Below, in pieces: positions 43,301-50,758 of a stretch of DNA of 64,000 bases. A program made the translations under genes and the position numbers. Origin of the DNA: Shewanella litorisediminis (GTDB lineage Bacteria > Pseudomonadota > Gammaproteobacteria > Enterobacterales > Shewanellaceae); the NCBI RefSeq assembly GCF_016834455.1, contig NZ_CP069213.1, positions 255,001 to 319,000 of the forward strand, in the 5' to 3' direction. The first letter of the stretch is position 1. The number at the start of each line of letters is the position of its first letter. A model generated the notes under the pieces. It did no database searches. It saw nothing but the letters and a program-made list of their open reading frames with translations, and was not told the origin of the DNA.

Positions 43301-44639
43301 GGGCTTCCACAATGTGGGCAAGCGCCAAACCCAGGGTGTGATTGTGATGAGCCTGGATGACGGCGCCGGTCTTAACGATCTCGACCCTGCGGTTGATGCC
43401 ATAGTGGTGATGGTCAATGGCACGGCAAGCAGCCAGTCCCATACCGTACCCACGGCCTCGGGCTTCAGCCTGCATCCGCTGTTGGCATCTTCCATCGATG
43501 CCAGGGTGCGCGGCGCCAGCTTCAGCGCAGGCGATAACGAGGGCACCTTTACCGTGCCTGCCTACACCACGGCGGTGTTTGTTAAGGCCCAGGGCTCGGC
43601 GCAGGGCGAAGGTCTGTCGGCCAATGCCACTGTGGGTGCCCCCGATGTGGTGCCCTATGGCAGCACCACTGTGTATGTCCGTGGCAGCCTGAACGGCTGG
43701 GGCACAGGTAATCCACTGCAATATGTTGGCAACGGCGAATACCGGGTGGCTATCACCCTGGCGCCCGGCGACTATGAGTTCAAGCTGGCGTCGGAAGACT
43801 GGAACACGGTGGACTTTGGCGGTGTGTCTGCGGACGTTGCCGATGTGGAAGAGGGCGTGGCCGAGCAATTGGCGGCCAAGGGTGCCAACCTTAAGTTCAG
43901 TGCAGCTCTGGCGGCGACCTATGTGTTCTCCCTCGATGCCAGTGACAAGGATAACCCGCAGCTGACCGTGTACAACGAGGAGCCGTTCCCCGGCACCCAG
44001 GTGTACCTGCGCGGTGACATGAACGGCTGGAGCACCGACAACGCCATGACCTATCTGGGTGGCGGCGTTTACCGGGTCGATGTACAGCTCACCGCCGGCA
44101 GCAAGGGCTTTAAGCTTGCCTCCAGCGACTGGAGCACAGTGGACTTCGGTAGCGGTGAGGCCGATGGCAGCGTGACCCTGGGCGTGGAGAAATTCCTGGC
44201 CGTGAAGGGTGGTAACCTCAGCATGAACTTTGATGAGGACACCAGCTACAGCTTTATCTTCGACCTGTCGAACCGCAGCGAGCCTTTGCTGACCGTGTAC
44301 AAGACCGACATTTTTGCCGGTACCCAGGTGTACCTGCGCGGCGGCATGAATGGCTGGGGCACAGACAACCCCCTGATGCATCAGGGCGGGGGAGTCTACA
44401 GCACCGAGGTCAGCCTCGGCGCCGGTACGGTTGAGTTTAAGGTGGCGAGCTCAGATTGGAGCACTGTGGATTTCGGTGCCCTGTCAGGCGATGTTGCCGA
44501 TGTGGCGCTGGATCTGGCCGAGCCGCTGGCGGCCAAGGGCGCCAACCTCAAGCTCAATGTGCTTGATGCCGGTACTTACCGCTTCACGGTGGAAGGCCCT
44601 GACCCCAAGGCCCCCACTTTGACTGTGACCAAGCTCTGA
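40317..44639 (+). CDS. secreted lipoprotein pullulanase (GH13) with triplicated C-terminal modules
   Basis: 1440 residues. A signal peptide with lipobox LWGC anchors the protein. N-terminal parts are a CBM41-like starch-binding domain (about 75-215) and a CBM48-like module (about 355-460). The GH13 barrel shows DVVYNHTSSSG near 643, GFRFDIMG with the nucleophile Asp near 717, YFYGEGWNFGE with the acid Glu near 745 and SKHDNETLWDK near 852. After about residue 1116 come three tandem 109-residue modules with YLRGxMNGW and DWSTVDFG motifs, probably carbohydrate-binding. It cleaves alpha-1,6 links of pullulan or glycogen at the cell surface and feeds the receptor encoded just upstream. Start ATG 40317 after GAGGGA; the frame is open to 40254. 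Confidence 0.92.
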   Translation: MLSISKLARLSALVLGASLLWGCGSDSSEPGEVLLTCNVPMVPDASGTQCVAPPPIQCPPPTVPDAKNEQCVVGADPTLPDPVYFPKANEAVIYYNRPKDADNSPNDPVYNGYRLHTWNNDTCDAYAPPFDSSDWANGHEFDGIDPNYGAYWILNLKEGYGECGNFIIHVGTEGSGKALGDGDFKMPLKQDDEKFVRMNFTLHGTPSVFEYPILNLGPQPAVFSNMSAHWLDRQTLLWDQTEEGVAEVRLHYSAKADLTIDDSGISGGSHVLTATELTEAQQARAPELASWQAYHLDVSAEEAKSLAKAQLAMAAFDADGKPLYATFVQQARALDDLYTSGDADANEANLGVSYDGDAVTARLWAPTAQAVTLKVYDDAKNLSRSEAMTEDPATGIWSFTSTGLDRRYYRYELTLYHPVSKKLETVESTDPYSVNVSANGRFSQFVNLSDIDTMPEGWDGHTVPEVADPEDIVVYEGHVRDFSIRDESTSAANRGKYLAFTEEGSAPVEHLRSLAQKGLTHFHVLPVTDMATVNELEDERVELTDTLGTLCSKINDSADACKTKDKGATIQSLLEDSLPGSADAQALVNAMRGLDGFNWGYDPQHFLAPEGSYASSPDGVARVKELRAMNMALHGIGLRTVLDVVYNHTSSSGLYDNSVLDKVVPGYYHRYDPVTGAMQRSTCCENTATENAMMAKLMNDTLVSLALDFGFDGFRFDIMGHIPKSAMLAARDAVRAVDPDTYFYGEGWNFGEVADNRLFEQATQANLAGTEVGSFNDRIREAIRGGSLFQSELKDEVLRDQDTLRLSMAGNLKDYVLKDFNGNSAKGSSFSWNSQPTAYATDPADIINYVSKHDNETLWDKLQYSLPVGMSLEDRVRTQNIAATVPLLSQGIPFLQLGGDMLRSKSMDRNSYDSGDWFNYVDFTQSGNNWNVGLPLAQDNQGNWNTIAGISANPNTAASASEIGFAAEVFGEFLQIRHQSKLFRLTTAEDIIARVGFHNVGKRQTQGVIVMSLDDGAGLNDLDPAVDAIVVMVNGTASSQSHTVPTASGFSLHPLLASSIDARVRGASFSAGDNEGTFTVPAYTTAVFVKAQGSAQGEGLSANATVGAPDVVPYGSTTVYVRGSLNGWGTGNPLQYVGNGEYRVAITLAPGDYEFKLASEDWNTVDFGGVSADVADVEEGVAEQLAAKGANLKFSAALAATYVFSLDASDKDNPQLTVYNEEPFPGTQVYLRGDMNGWSTDNAMTYLGGGVYRVDVQLTAGSKGFKLASSDWSTVDFGSGEADGSVTLGVEKFLAVKGGNLSMNFDEDTSYSFIFDLSNRSEPLLTVYKTDIFAGTQVYLRGGMNGWGTDNPLMHQGGGVYSTEVSLGAGTVEFKVASSDWSTVDFGALSGDVADVALDLAEPLAAKGANLKLNVLDAGTYRFTVEGPDPKAPTLTVTKL
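43664..44639 (+). repeat. three tandem coding modules in the pullulanase gene
   Basis: Starts near 43664, 43991 and 44318 give a period of about 327 bp (109 codons). Each module carries the same motif order: T-VYLRG, NGW, FK-AS-DWSTVDFG, LAAKGGNL. The second and third copies are closest to each other, suggesting recent duplication. Confidence 0.85.
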
Positions 44640-44659
44640 AGTCGCTTGCTACCAACAGC

Positions 44660-44692
44660 AAAAGAGCGCCATTAGGCGCTCTTTGTATTGTA
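44660..44692 (+). terminator. terminator after the pullulanase gene
   Basis: AAAGAGCGCC and GGCGCTCTTT pair around ATTA, followed by GTATTGT. It marks the end of the ordinary chromosomal part. Confidence 0.85.
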
Positions 44693-45017
44693 GAAGCGAA
44701 AAGCGGCGTTATTCTACGTTCTGGATCTGAACATCGAGTATATAAATAATTCTTTAAATATCAGTGATATAAAAATTTTTTAAAAATATTTTTATAATCA
44801 GGTCACCAGAAAGTCACCACTAAAGCAATCTAGGCGAGGTCTCGGAAGTGATTGGTTGATTTCCGGAAGCTAAAAATTTATCTGCAGCGTCTTGGTGTTT
44901 TGATGCTCTTCAAGCCCCAATCGACGAGAATGACCTTGGCAAAGCTTATTCAAATTTTTGGGAATTTTTGTGGATAGGTCAGCATAAGACTCCTTTGGCA
45001 AGTTCAGGAGTAGTCTC
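44693..45017. other. AT-rich intergenic junction
   Basis: 325 bp without a credible gene. A run of A and T (44740-44800) is followed by GGTCACCAGAAAGTCACC, a short direct repeat of GTCACCA/GTCACCA. Base composition changes here from GC-rich backbone to the accessory region. A recombination site is possible but I cannot show a matching copy in the window. Confidence 0.4.
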
Positions 45018-45191
45018 ATGATTCCACGCCTAATCAAAATGGCTGATGTAGTTGCAATAGTTGGTCTTAGTGAATCAACCATAAGACGGAAAATGGATGA
45101 TGGTACATTTCCAAGGTCTGTTGTCATCAGCGATGGAAGGAAGGCGTTTCGGTCTCAGGACATTGAAGCGTGGCTGAAATCTCTCGTGTAA
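45018..45191 (+). CDS. AlpA-family DNA-binding regulator
   Basis: 57 residues (MIPRLIKMADVVAIVGLSES...) forming a MerR-like helix-turn-helix of the AlpA/HTH_17 type. The features are MADVVAIVGLSESTIRRKM as the recognition helices, GTFPRSV and the closing DIEAWLKS. Such proteins activate excisionase or integrase genes of prophages and islands. AGGAG lies about 10 nt upstream. It is the first of two AlpA-like genes and marks the beginning of the island. No integrase is visible nearby. Confidence 0.85.
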   Translation: MIPRLIKMADVVAIVGLSESTIRRKMDDGTFPRSVVISDGRKAFRSQDIEAWLKSLV

Positions 45192-45240
45192 CCCTAAAGC
45201 TTATTCGAAATTTTGTTGCAGATATCCACTGAGTCAAAAT

Positions 45241-45276
45241 GCCCCTGTCATATCTCATTATACAGGGGCGTTTTTC
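45241..45276 (+). terminator. terminator-like hairpin between the two AlpA genes
   Basis: GCCCCTGT (45241-45248) and ACAGGGGC (45262-45269) pair, followed by GTTTTT that abuts the next start codon. It can terminate the first gene, and the hairpin lies where the second gene's ribosome binding site would be, so it may also lower its translation. Confidence 0.7.
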
Positions 45277-45453
45277 ATGATTTTCAAAATCAAAGACATA
45301 GTCGAACTACTTACTGTGAGTCGTTCAACATTGAATCGTATGATTAAAAAAGGTCAGTTTCCTGAACCGAACGCAAAAAACTCCAGAAACAAGTTCTGGA
45401 CCGAAAAGCAGTTGAAAGAGTGGGAGTCATCTTTGGAATCTAACTATCGCTGA
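45277..45453 (+). CDS. second AlpA-like DNA-binding protein
   Basis: 58 residues (MIFKIKDIVELLTVSRST...) with the same helix-turn-helix layout as the gene 86 nt upstream: VELLTVSRSTLNRMIKKG, QFPEP and KQLKEWES. The two are only distantly similar in sequence. There is no ordinary Shine-Dalgarno; a terminator-like hairpin and T-run precede the ATG. Array 1 begins about 70 nt after its stop, making the encoded protein a candidate binder of the array. Confidence 0.72.
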   Translation: MIFKIKDIVELLTVSRSTLNRMIKKGQFPEPNAKNSRNKFWTEKQLKEWESSLESNYR

Positions 45454-45525
45454 TAGTGGCCATTGAGCCAGTTCTGCCTCAACAATTCAGAATTGAAGAG
45501 AGTGTCTTCTGCTGCCCAATAGCAC

Positions 45526-48217
45526 GTCTGAATCTGATACCCAAAGCCAGTACGAAATGCCGAAGCTGATGTCTGGCTATGCATGCGTAGCTGAATCCCT
45601 GGAGCTGAATTTGATGCCCAAAGTCAGTACGAAATGCCGAAGGTGGTTTCTGGCTATGCATGCAGAGCTGGTGCCCTGTTCGAATTTGATGCCCAAAGCC
45701 AGTACAAAGCGCCGAAGCTGATCTCTGGCTATGCATGCGTAGCTGAATCCCTGGGTCTGAATTTGATGCCCAAAGCCAGTACAAAGCGCCGAAGCTGATC
45801 TCTGGCTATGCATGCGTAGCTGAATCCCTGGGTCTGAATTTGATGCCCAAAGCCAGTACGAAATGCCGAAGGTGATCTCTGGCTATGCATGCGTAGCTGA
45901 ATCCCTGGGTCTGAATTTGATGCCCAAAGCCAGTACAAAACGCCGAAGGTGGTTTCTGGCTATGCATGCGTAGCTGAATCCCAGGGGCTGAATTTGATGC
46001 CCAAAGCCAGTACGAAATGCCGAAGGTGGTTTCTGGCTATGCATGCATAGTTGAAGAGTGTTGCCGTAATTTGATGCCCAAAGTCAGTATGAAATGCCGA
46101 AGGTTCTCCGGAGGAGGGCCGGAATTTGATACCCAAAGCCAGTACAAAGCGCCGAAGCTGATCTCTGGCTATGCATGCGTAGCTGAATCCCTGGGTCTGA
46201 ATTTGATGCCCAAAGTCAGTATGAAATGCCGAAGCTGATGTCTGGCTATGCATGCATAGCTGGTGCCCTGTCCGAATTTGATGCCCAAAGCCAGTACAAA
46301 ACGCCGAAGGTGATCTCTGGCTATGCATGCGTAGCTGAATCCCTGGGTCTGATTTTGATGCCCAAAGTCAGTACGAAATGCCGAAGCTGATGTCTGGCTA
46401 TGCATGCAGAGCTGGTGCCCTGTCCGAATTTGATGCCCAAAGCCAGTACAAAACGCCGAAGCTGATGTCTGGCTATGCATGCGTAGCTGAATCCCTGGGT
46501 CTGATTTTGATGCCCAAAGTCAGTACGAAATGCCGAAGGTGGTTTCTGGCTATGCATGCGTAGCTGAATCCCTGGGTCTGATTTTGATGCCCAAAGTCAG
46601 TACGAAATGCCGAAGCTGATGTCTGGCTATGCATGCGTAGCTGAATCCCTGGATCTGAATTTGATGCCCAAAGTCAGTACGAAATGCCGAAGGTGGTTTC
46701 TGGCTATGCATGCATAGTTGAAGAGTGTTGCCGGAATTTGATGCCCAAAGTCAGTATGAAATGCCGAAGCTGATGTCTGGCTATGCATGCAGAGCTGGTG
46801 CCCTGTTCGAATTTGATGCCCAAAGCCAGTACAAAGCGCCGAAGCTGATCTCTGGCTATGCATGCGTAGCTGAATCCCTGGGTCTGAATTTGATGCCCAA
46901 AGCCAGTACGAAATGCCGAAGGTGATCTCTGGCTATGCATGCGTAGCTGAATCCCTGGGTCTGAATTTGATGCCCAAAGCCAGTACAAAACGCCGAAGGT
47001 GGTTTCTGGCTATGCATGCGTAGCTGAATCCCAGGGGCTGAACTTGATGCCCAAAGCCAGTACGAAATGCCGAATGTGGTTTCTGGCTATGCATGCATAG
47101 TTGAAGAGTGTTGCCGGAATTTGATGCCCAAAGTCAGTATGAAATGCCGAAGCTGATGTCTGGCTATGCATGCAGAGCTGGTGCCCTGTCCGAATTTGAT
47201 GCCCAAAGCCAGTACAAAACGCCGAAGGTGATCTCTGGCTATGCATGCGTAGCTGAATCCCTGGGTCTGATTTTGATGCCCAAAGTCAGTATGAAATGCC
47301 GAAGGTTCTCCGGAGGAGGGCCGGAATTTGATACCCAAAGCCAGTACGAAATGCCGAAGGTGATCGGAAGTGGATGTTAATTTGATGCCCAAGGTCAGTA
47401 CAAAACGCCGAAGGTGATCTCTGGCTATGCATGCGTAGTTGAATCCCTGGGTCTGAATTTGATGCCCAAAGTCAGTACGAAATGCCGAAGGTGGTCTCTG
47501 GCTATGCATGCATAGTTGAATCCCTGGGTCTGATTTTGATGCCCAAAGTCAGTACGAAATGCCGAAGGTGGTTTCTGGCTATGCATGCATAGTTGAAGAG
47601 TGTTGCCGGAATTTGATGCCCAAAGTCAGTACGAAATGCCGAAGGTGGTCTCTGGCTATGCATGCATAGTTGAATCCCCTGCTCGAATTTGATGCCCAAA
47701 GTCAGTACGAAATGCCGAAGCTGATGTCTGGCTATGCATGCAGAGCTGAATCCCTGGGTCTGAATTTGATGCCCAAAGCCAGTACAAAACGCCGAAGGTG
47801 GTTTCTGGCTATGCATGCGTAGCTGAATCCCAGGGGCTGAATTTGATGCCCAAAGCCAGTACGAAATGCCGAAGGTGGTTTCTGGCTATGCATGCATAGT
47901 TGAAGAGTGTTGCCGTAATTTGATGCCCAAAGTCAGTATGAAATGCCGAAGGTTCTCCGGAGGAGGGCCGGAATTTGATACCCAAAGCCAGTACAAAGCG
48001 CCGAAGGTGGTTTCTGGCTATGCATGCATAGTTGAAGAGTGTTGCCGAAATTTGATGTCCAAAGTCAGTACGAAATGCCGAAGGTGATCTGGAAGTGGAT
48101 GTTAATTTGATGCCCAAGGTCAGTACGAAATGCCGAGGGTAGCTGAGGAGTGTTGCCGGAATTTGATACCCAAAGCCAGTACGGAATGCCGAAGCTGATG
48201 TCTGGCTATGCATGCAT
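45526..48217. repeat. array 1: 2.7 kb palindrome-bearing tandem array
   Basis: 31 copies of GGCTATGCATGC occur, beginning at 45575, 45652, 45727, 45804 and so on to 48204, mostly 77 bp apart and sometimes 75. Larger steps of 132, 186 and 188 bp occur where units lack the palindrome. Each unit has a constant part of about 52 bp (GATGCCCAAAGCCAGTAC, GAAATGCCGAAG, TCTGGCTATGCATGC) and an exchangeable part of about 23-25 bp. Main exchangeable types are GTAGCTGAATCCCTGGGTCTG, AGAGCTGGTGCCCTGTCCG and ATAGTTGAAGAGTGTTGCCGG. A rarer type, CTCCGGAGGAGGGCCGG, lacks the palindrome. In copies with ATAGC the core reads GCTATGCATGCATAGC, a perfect 16-bp palindrome. GCCAG and CTGGC inside the constant part can form a hairpin. 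Long frames on both strands are by-products of the low stop-codon content, not genes. Confidence 0.93.
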
Positions 48218-48283
48218 TAAGACTTCAATCAGGTCGGAAACCTGTTAACTCAGCAGCCAACAGTTTGAATCGGTTAAAGCTAA

Positions 48284-48415
48284 ACTGCATCACCTTCTAT
48301 TATCTATTTATATTTCATTGGATTGCGTGTTATTGACTTTAGCAAACCACCAAAGGTGTTTATCGAGGAAACTGAAGCCCACCTGGCTGCGGCGGTACTC
48401 GAATTAAGGCACTAA
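48284..48415 (+). pseudogene. possible 3' remnant of a gene
   Basis: A 43-codon open frame without ATG ends at TAA 48415, six bases before a strong terminator. Its end reads DFSKPPKVFIEETEAHLAAAVLELRH, which looks like a genuine protein C-terminus. The frame is closed upstream by a stop at 48281, just past array 1. I infer a gene whose 5' part was lost, perhaps when the array was established. Family unknown. Confidence 0.3.
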
Positions 48416-48420
48416 AACCT

Positions 48421-48451
48421 GAGCGAGCCAATTGGCTCGCTCATTCTTTAG
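48421..48451 (+). terminator. strong perfect-palindrome terminator
   Basis: GAGCGAGCCAATTGGCTCGCTC is a 22-base perfect palindrome followed by ATTCTTT. It terminates transcription coming from array 1 or from the remnant before it. Confidence 0.75.
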
Positions 48452-48509
48452 CAATTTCCCCACCCGTGAACCTACCTATCTTCGAGGACACAAACATAAG
48501 GAGACCATA

Positions 48510-48908
48510 ATGTCTGTCGCAGATACTCAGTTCGTTCGCATCTACAAACGCAAGTCCAAATCCCCGTGGGATGACCACAACACCATGCTGTTGCTGGCGG
48601 ATGTGGTAGACAGTGATGAAGACTCAATCGAGCTCGGATTTTCACGTTACATCTACCTGCACCGCAATATCCTTGGCCAGATTTTGGGGATCAGTACCAG
48701 CAAGTCTATTCAGGCAGAACACCCTGAGTTTGAAGGCCAATACCTGTCAGGAACCGACATGTACGCCATCCTGCTGTGTTATCTGGATGAAATAGTACGC
48801 TTCTGTGATTTGTATCGGGATGAGTTCAGGCAGGCGTTTGGGTTGACGCCAGAGGCGTTCTTTCAGGCCGCCGAGGACTTATGGATAAGAGAACTGTCGG
48901 AGGATTAA
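48510..48908 (+). CDS. hypothetical protein
   Basis: 132 acidic, soluble residues (MSVADTQFVRIYKRKSKSPW...). Features are a predicted mixed alpha/beta N-terminus, EDSIELGFSRYIYLHRN in the middle and a helical C-terminus (DMYAILLCYLDEIVRFCDLY, EAFFQAAEDLWIREL). No membrane segment and no family I recognise. AAGGAGACC lies 7 nt before ATG 48510; the frame is open to 48432 but that part overlaps the upstream terminator. Its own terminator follows. GC-balanced codon use like the backbone, unlike genes beyond 58 kb. Confidence 0.75.
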   Translation: MSVADTQFVRIYKRKSKSPWDDHNTMLLLADVVDSDEDSIELGFSRYIYLHRNILGQILGISTSKSIQAEHPEFEGQYLSGTDMYAILLCYLDEIVRFCDLYRDEFRQAFGLTPEAFFQAAEDLWIRELSED

Positions 48909-48919
48909 CCCTCCAAACT

Positions 48920-48946
48920 CAAAGCGCCCCAGTGGGGCGCTTTTCT
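48920..48946 (+). terminator. terminator after the 132-residue hypothetical
   Basis: AAGCGCCCC and GGGGCGCTT pair around AGT, followed by TTCTATT. Confidence 0.85.
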
Positions 48947-48963
48947 ATTAGGCAAGAGGAGGG

Positions 48964-49059
48964 TTACTTCTGAAGTTTTTTTGGCAGGTAGAGCACAAAC
49001 ACTTGCCAGAGTAGGAGGATAAAAATCGCTATTGCTATCAGCGCCACGGCAACACTCAT
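48964..49059 (-). CDS. 31-residue single-pass membrane peptide
   Basis: A small gene: MSVAVALIAIAIFILLLW (18 residues), then a short QVFVLYLP stretch and a basic tail PKKLQK. AAGGGGA lies about 7 nt upstream of the ATG. It is one hydrophobic helix with a positive C-terminus, the pattern of regulatory small membrane proteins or of type I toxin peptides. It is convergent with the preceding hypothetical gene and shares the short 48,909-48,963 gap. No antisense RNA can be asserted. Confidence 0.55.
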   Translation of the reverse strand: MSVAVALIAIAIFILLLWQVFVLYLPKKLQK

Positions 49060-49137
49060 AGTACATCCCCTTAAAATGGTTGAACTTAGACTTTATCTCA
49101 TTAAATTCAATACTAATGATATGTAATAGCTCAGACC

Positions 49138-50306
49138 TGATCTGACAGTTACCCGATTTTGGGGTGCCGTTGTCAGATTAGATTTGGGCTAAATTCTTTT
49201 CAGCCCAAACCCGTTTTCCATCAATTAATGTCGCCATCGGTGTGCGACCGCAGCACATTTTGCCCTGATGGGTGCGCTCATTGTTGTACAGCGCCAGCCA
49301 TTCGTCCAAGTCTTTTTGCAGCTCCTCCAGTGTGCTATACAGCTTTTTGCGGAACGTGACCTGATAGAACTCATTCAGAATGGTCTTGTGGAAACGCTCG
49401 CAGATACCGTTTGTCTGTGGATGTCTGGCTTTGGTTTTCGTGTGGTCGATATCATTGATGGCCAGATACAGCTGATAATCGTGCTGCTCAACCTTACCGC
49501 AGTACTCGGTGCCCCGGTCAGTGAGAATACGCAGCATCGGCAGCGCCTGAGCTTCGAAAAACGGCAATACTCTGTCGTTCAACAGGTCGGCAGAGGTGAT
49601 TGGGGTTTTGGTGGTGTAGAGCTTGGCAAAGGCGACCTTACTGTAGGTATCGACGAAGGTCTGCTGGTATATCCGCCCCACACCTTTGAGGTTGCCGACG
49701 TAAAAGGTGTCCTGTGAGCCCAGATAGCCAGGATGATGGGTTTCAATTTCACCGCAGGCCTCATCGTCCTGGGCTTTCTTTTCCAGGGCTGCCACCTGCG
49801 CTTCTGTCAGAATGATGCCATCGCGCTCCATCTTTGCTTCCAATGCGACCAGGCGCTTCTTGAGGTTTTCCAGCCCGTGCCTGAGCCAAATTGAACGTAC
49901 GCCGCTGCCGGAAACAAAGACGCCCTGCTTGCGCAGTTCGTTGCTGGTTCGGGTTTGACCATAGGCGGGAAACTCAATGGCGTAATCAATGACAGCTTGC
50001 TCTATATGGTCATCAACACGATTTTTCAGATTGGGCGTGCGTCTGGAGCGGTTGATAAGCGCATCAATGCCGCCATCCTCAACCAGTTCACGATAGCGAT
50101 AGAAGGTGTCACGGGACACGCCCATAACCTTGCAGGCTTTGGAAACGTTGCCGAGCTCCTCAGCGAGATTCAGCAAACCTGCTTTGTGTTTAATGATGGG
50201 GTTGTTAGTATGCAGCATGAGAGTTACCTCTTTTGTTTTGATTGAAGATTCGACACCTTTATCAAAACGGGTAACTCTCACCTTTTCAAGATGATGTGTC
50301 AGATCA
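49138..50306. mobile_element. IS481-family insertion sequence
   Basis: Ends carry inverted TGATCTGACA (49138-49147) and TGTCAGATCA (50297-50306). A second inverted block, GTTACCCGATTTTGG near the left end and ATCAAAACGGGTAAC near the right end, follows at different spacing. One transposase gene fills the element. About 1.17 kb. I could not find a convincing target-site duplication, so the exact ends remain provisional. Confidence 0.75.
49178..50218 (-). CDS. IS481-family transposase
   Basis: 346 residues. The N-terminal helix-turn-helix (SKACKVMGVSRDTFYRYRE) is followed by a second winged region and an rve-type integrase core. Probable DDE residues are Asp in QQTFVDTYSKVAF, Asp in RILTDRGTEYCG and Glu in TNGICERFHKTI. 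C-terminal NNERTHQGKMCCGRTPM is typical of IS481. ATG 50218 is preceded by AGAGGT. It appears intact. Confidence 0.92.
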   Translation of the reverse strand: MLHTNNPIIKHKAGLLNLAEELGNVSKACKVMGVSRDTFYRYRELVEDGGIDALINRSRRTPNLKNRVDDHIEQAVIDYAIEFPAYGQTRTSNELRKQGVFVSGSGVRSIWLRHGLENLKKRLVALEAKMERDGIILTEAQVAALEKKAQDDEACGEIETHHPGYLGSQDTFYVGNLKGVGRIYQQTFVDTYSKVAFAKLYTTKTPITSADLLNDRVLPFFEAQALPMLRILTDRGTEYCGKVEQHDYQLYLAINDIDHTKTKARHPQTNGICERFHKTILNEFYQVTFRKKLYSTLEELQKDLDEWLALYNNERTHQGKMCCGRTPMATLIDGKRVWAEKNLAQI

Positions 50307-50480
50307 AGTCGCGACTAATACAAATGATACAAGCCATCTTTGCAAGGGCTGACCAATCTCCGAGTGTAAAGGCACTTATCGCATGCTGAAGCGGCACACC
50401 CGAGTGCGACAACGGCACTCGTCGGCAAGCACAGCCTTTGTATTGGTTCTACCCTGTTGAATTGAACAAAGGACTATTGG

Positions 50481-50747
50481 ATGTCAGTTAAAACCGCTGT
50501 GGACTATGCTTTTGTCGTCGCTTTCCTGATGACCTTTTACATCCTCAAAGAGCTTGGATGGCCACTTCTGGGTTCCGCAATGATGTCAGTGCAATTGCTG
50601 TCATTCGCAGGATATCGTCATTACCACGTCCCAAAGTCAGGCGAGTCTTTCAGCATGGCGCTGAAATACATCTTTCTGCTATGGGTCATATTTCCCATAG
50701 AATGGGCACTGTGCAGCTTGTGGTCTAAGCCATTCAAAGAGTCTTGA
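50481..50747 (+). CDS. small membrane protein
   Basis: 88 residues. Three hydrophobic stretches: AVDYAFVVAFLMTFYILKEL, LGSAMMSVQLLSFAGY and ALKYIFLLWVIFPIEWALCS. Function unknown. It is preceded by a weak AAGGAC site. A clearly decayed copy with stop codons lies at 57,232-57,460, which shows that this gene or its cassette was once duplicated. The gene points against its neighbours and ends 11 nt before the metallophosphoesterase stop. Confidence 0.7.
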   Translation: MSVKTAVDYAFVVAFLMTFYILKELGWPLLGSAMMSVQLLSFAGYRHYHVPKSGESFSMALKYIFLLWVIFPIEWALCSLWSKPFKES

Positions 50748-50758
50748 GGAGTTACTGT

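Noticed and set aside
44690..45020. Attachment site of an integrated element at the island border
   Set aside because: There is no tRNA or integrase here, and I could not find a matching direct repeat at the other side within the window.
45479..48213. Many overlapping frames of 60-140 codons with repeated peptides such as MHSQRSPSAF
   Set aside because: They follow the 77-bp repeat, which is not a multiple of three, so the same DNA is read in all three frames in turn. They occur on both strands and lack ribosome binding sites. They are by-products of a repeat poor in stop codons.
49120..50320. Target-site duplication of the IS481-type element
   Set aside because: Comparing both flanks I found no convincing direct repeat of 4-15 bp, so none is reported.
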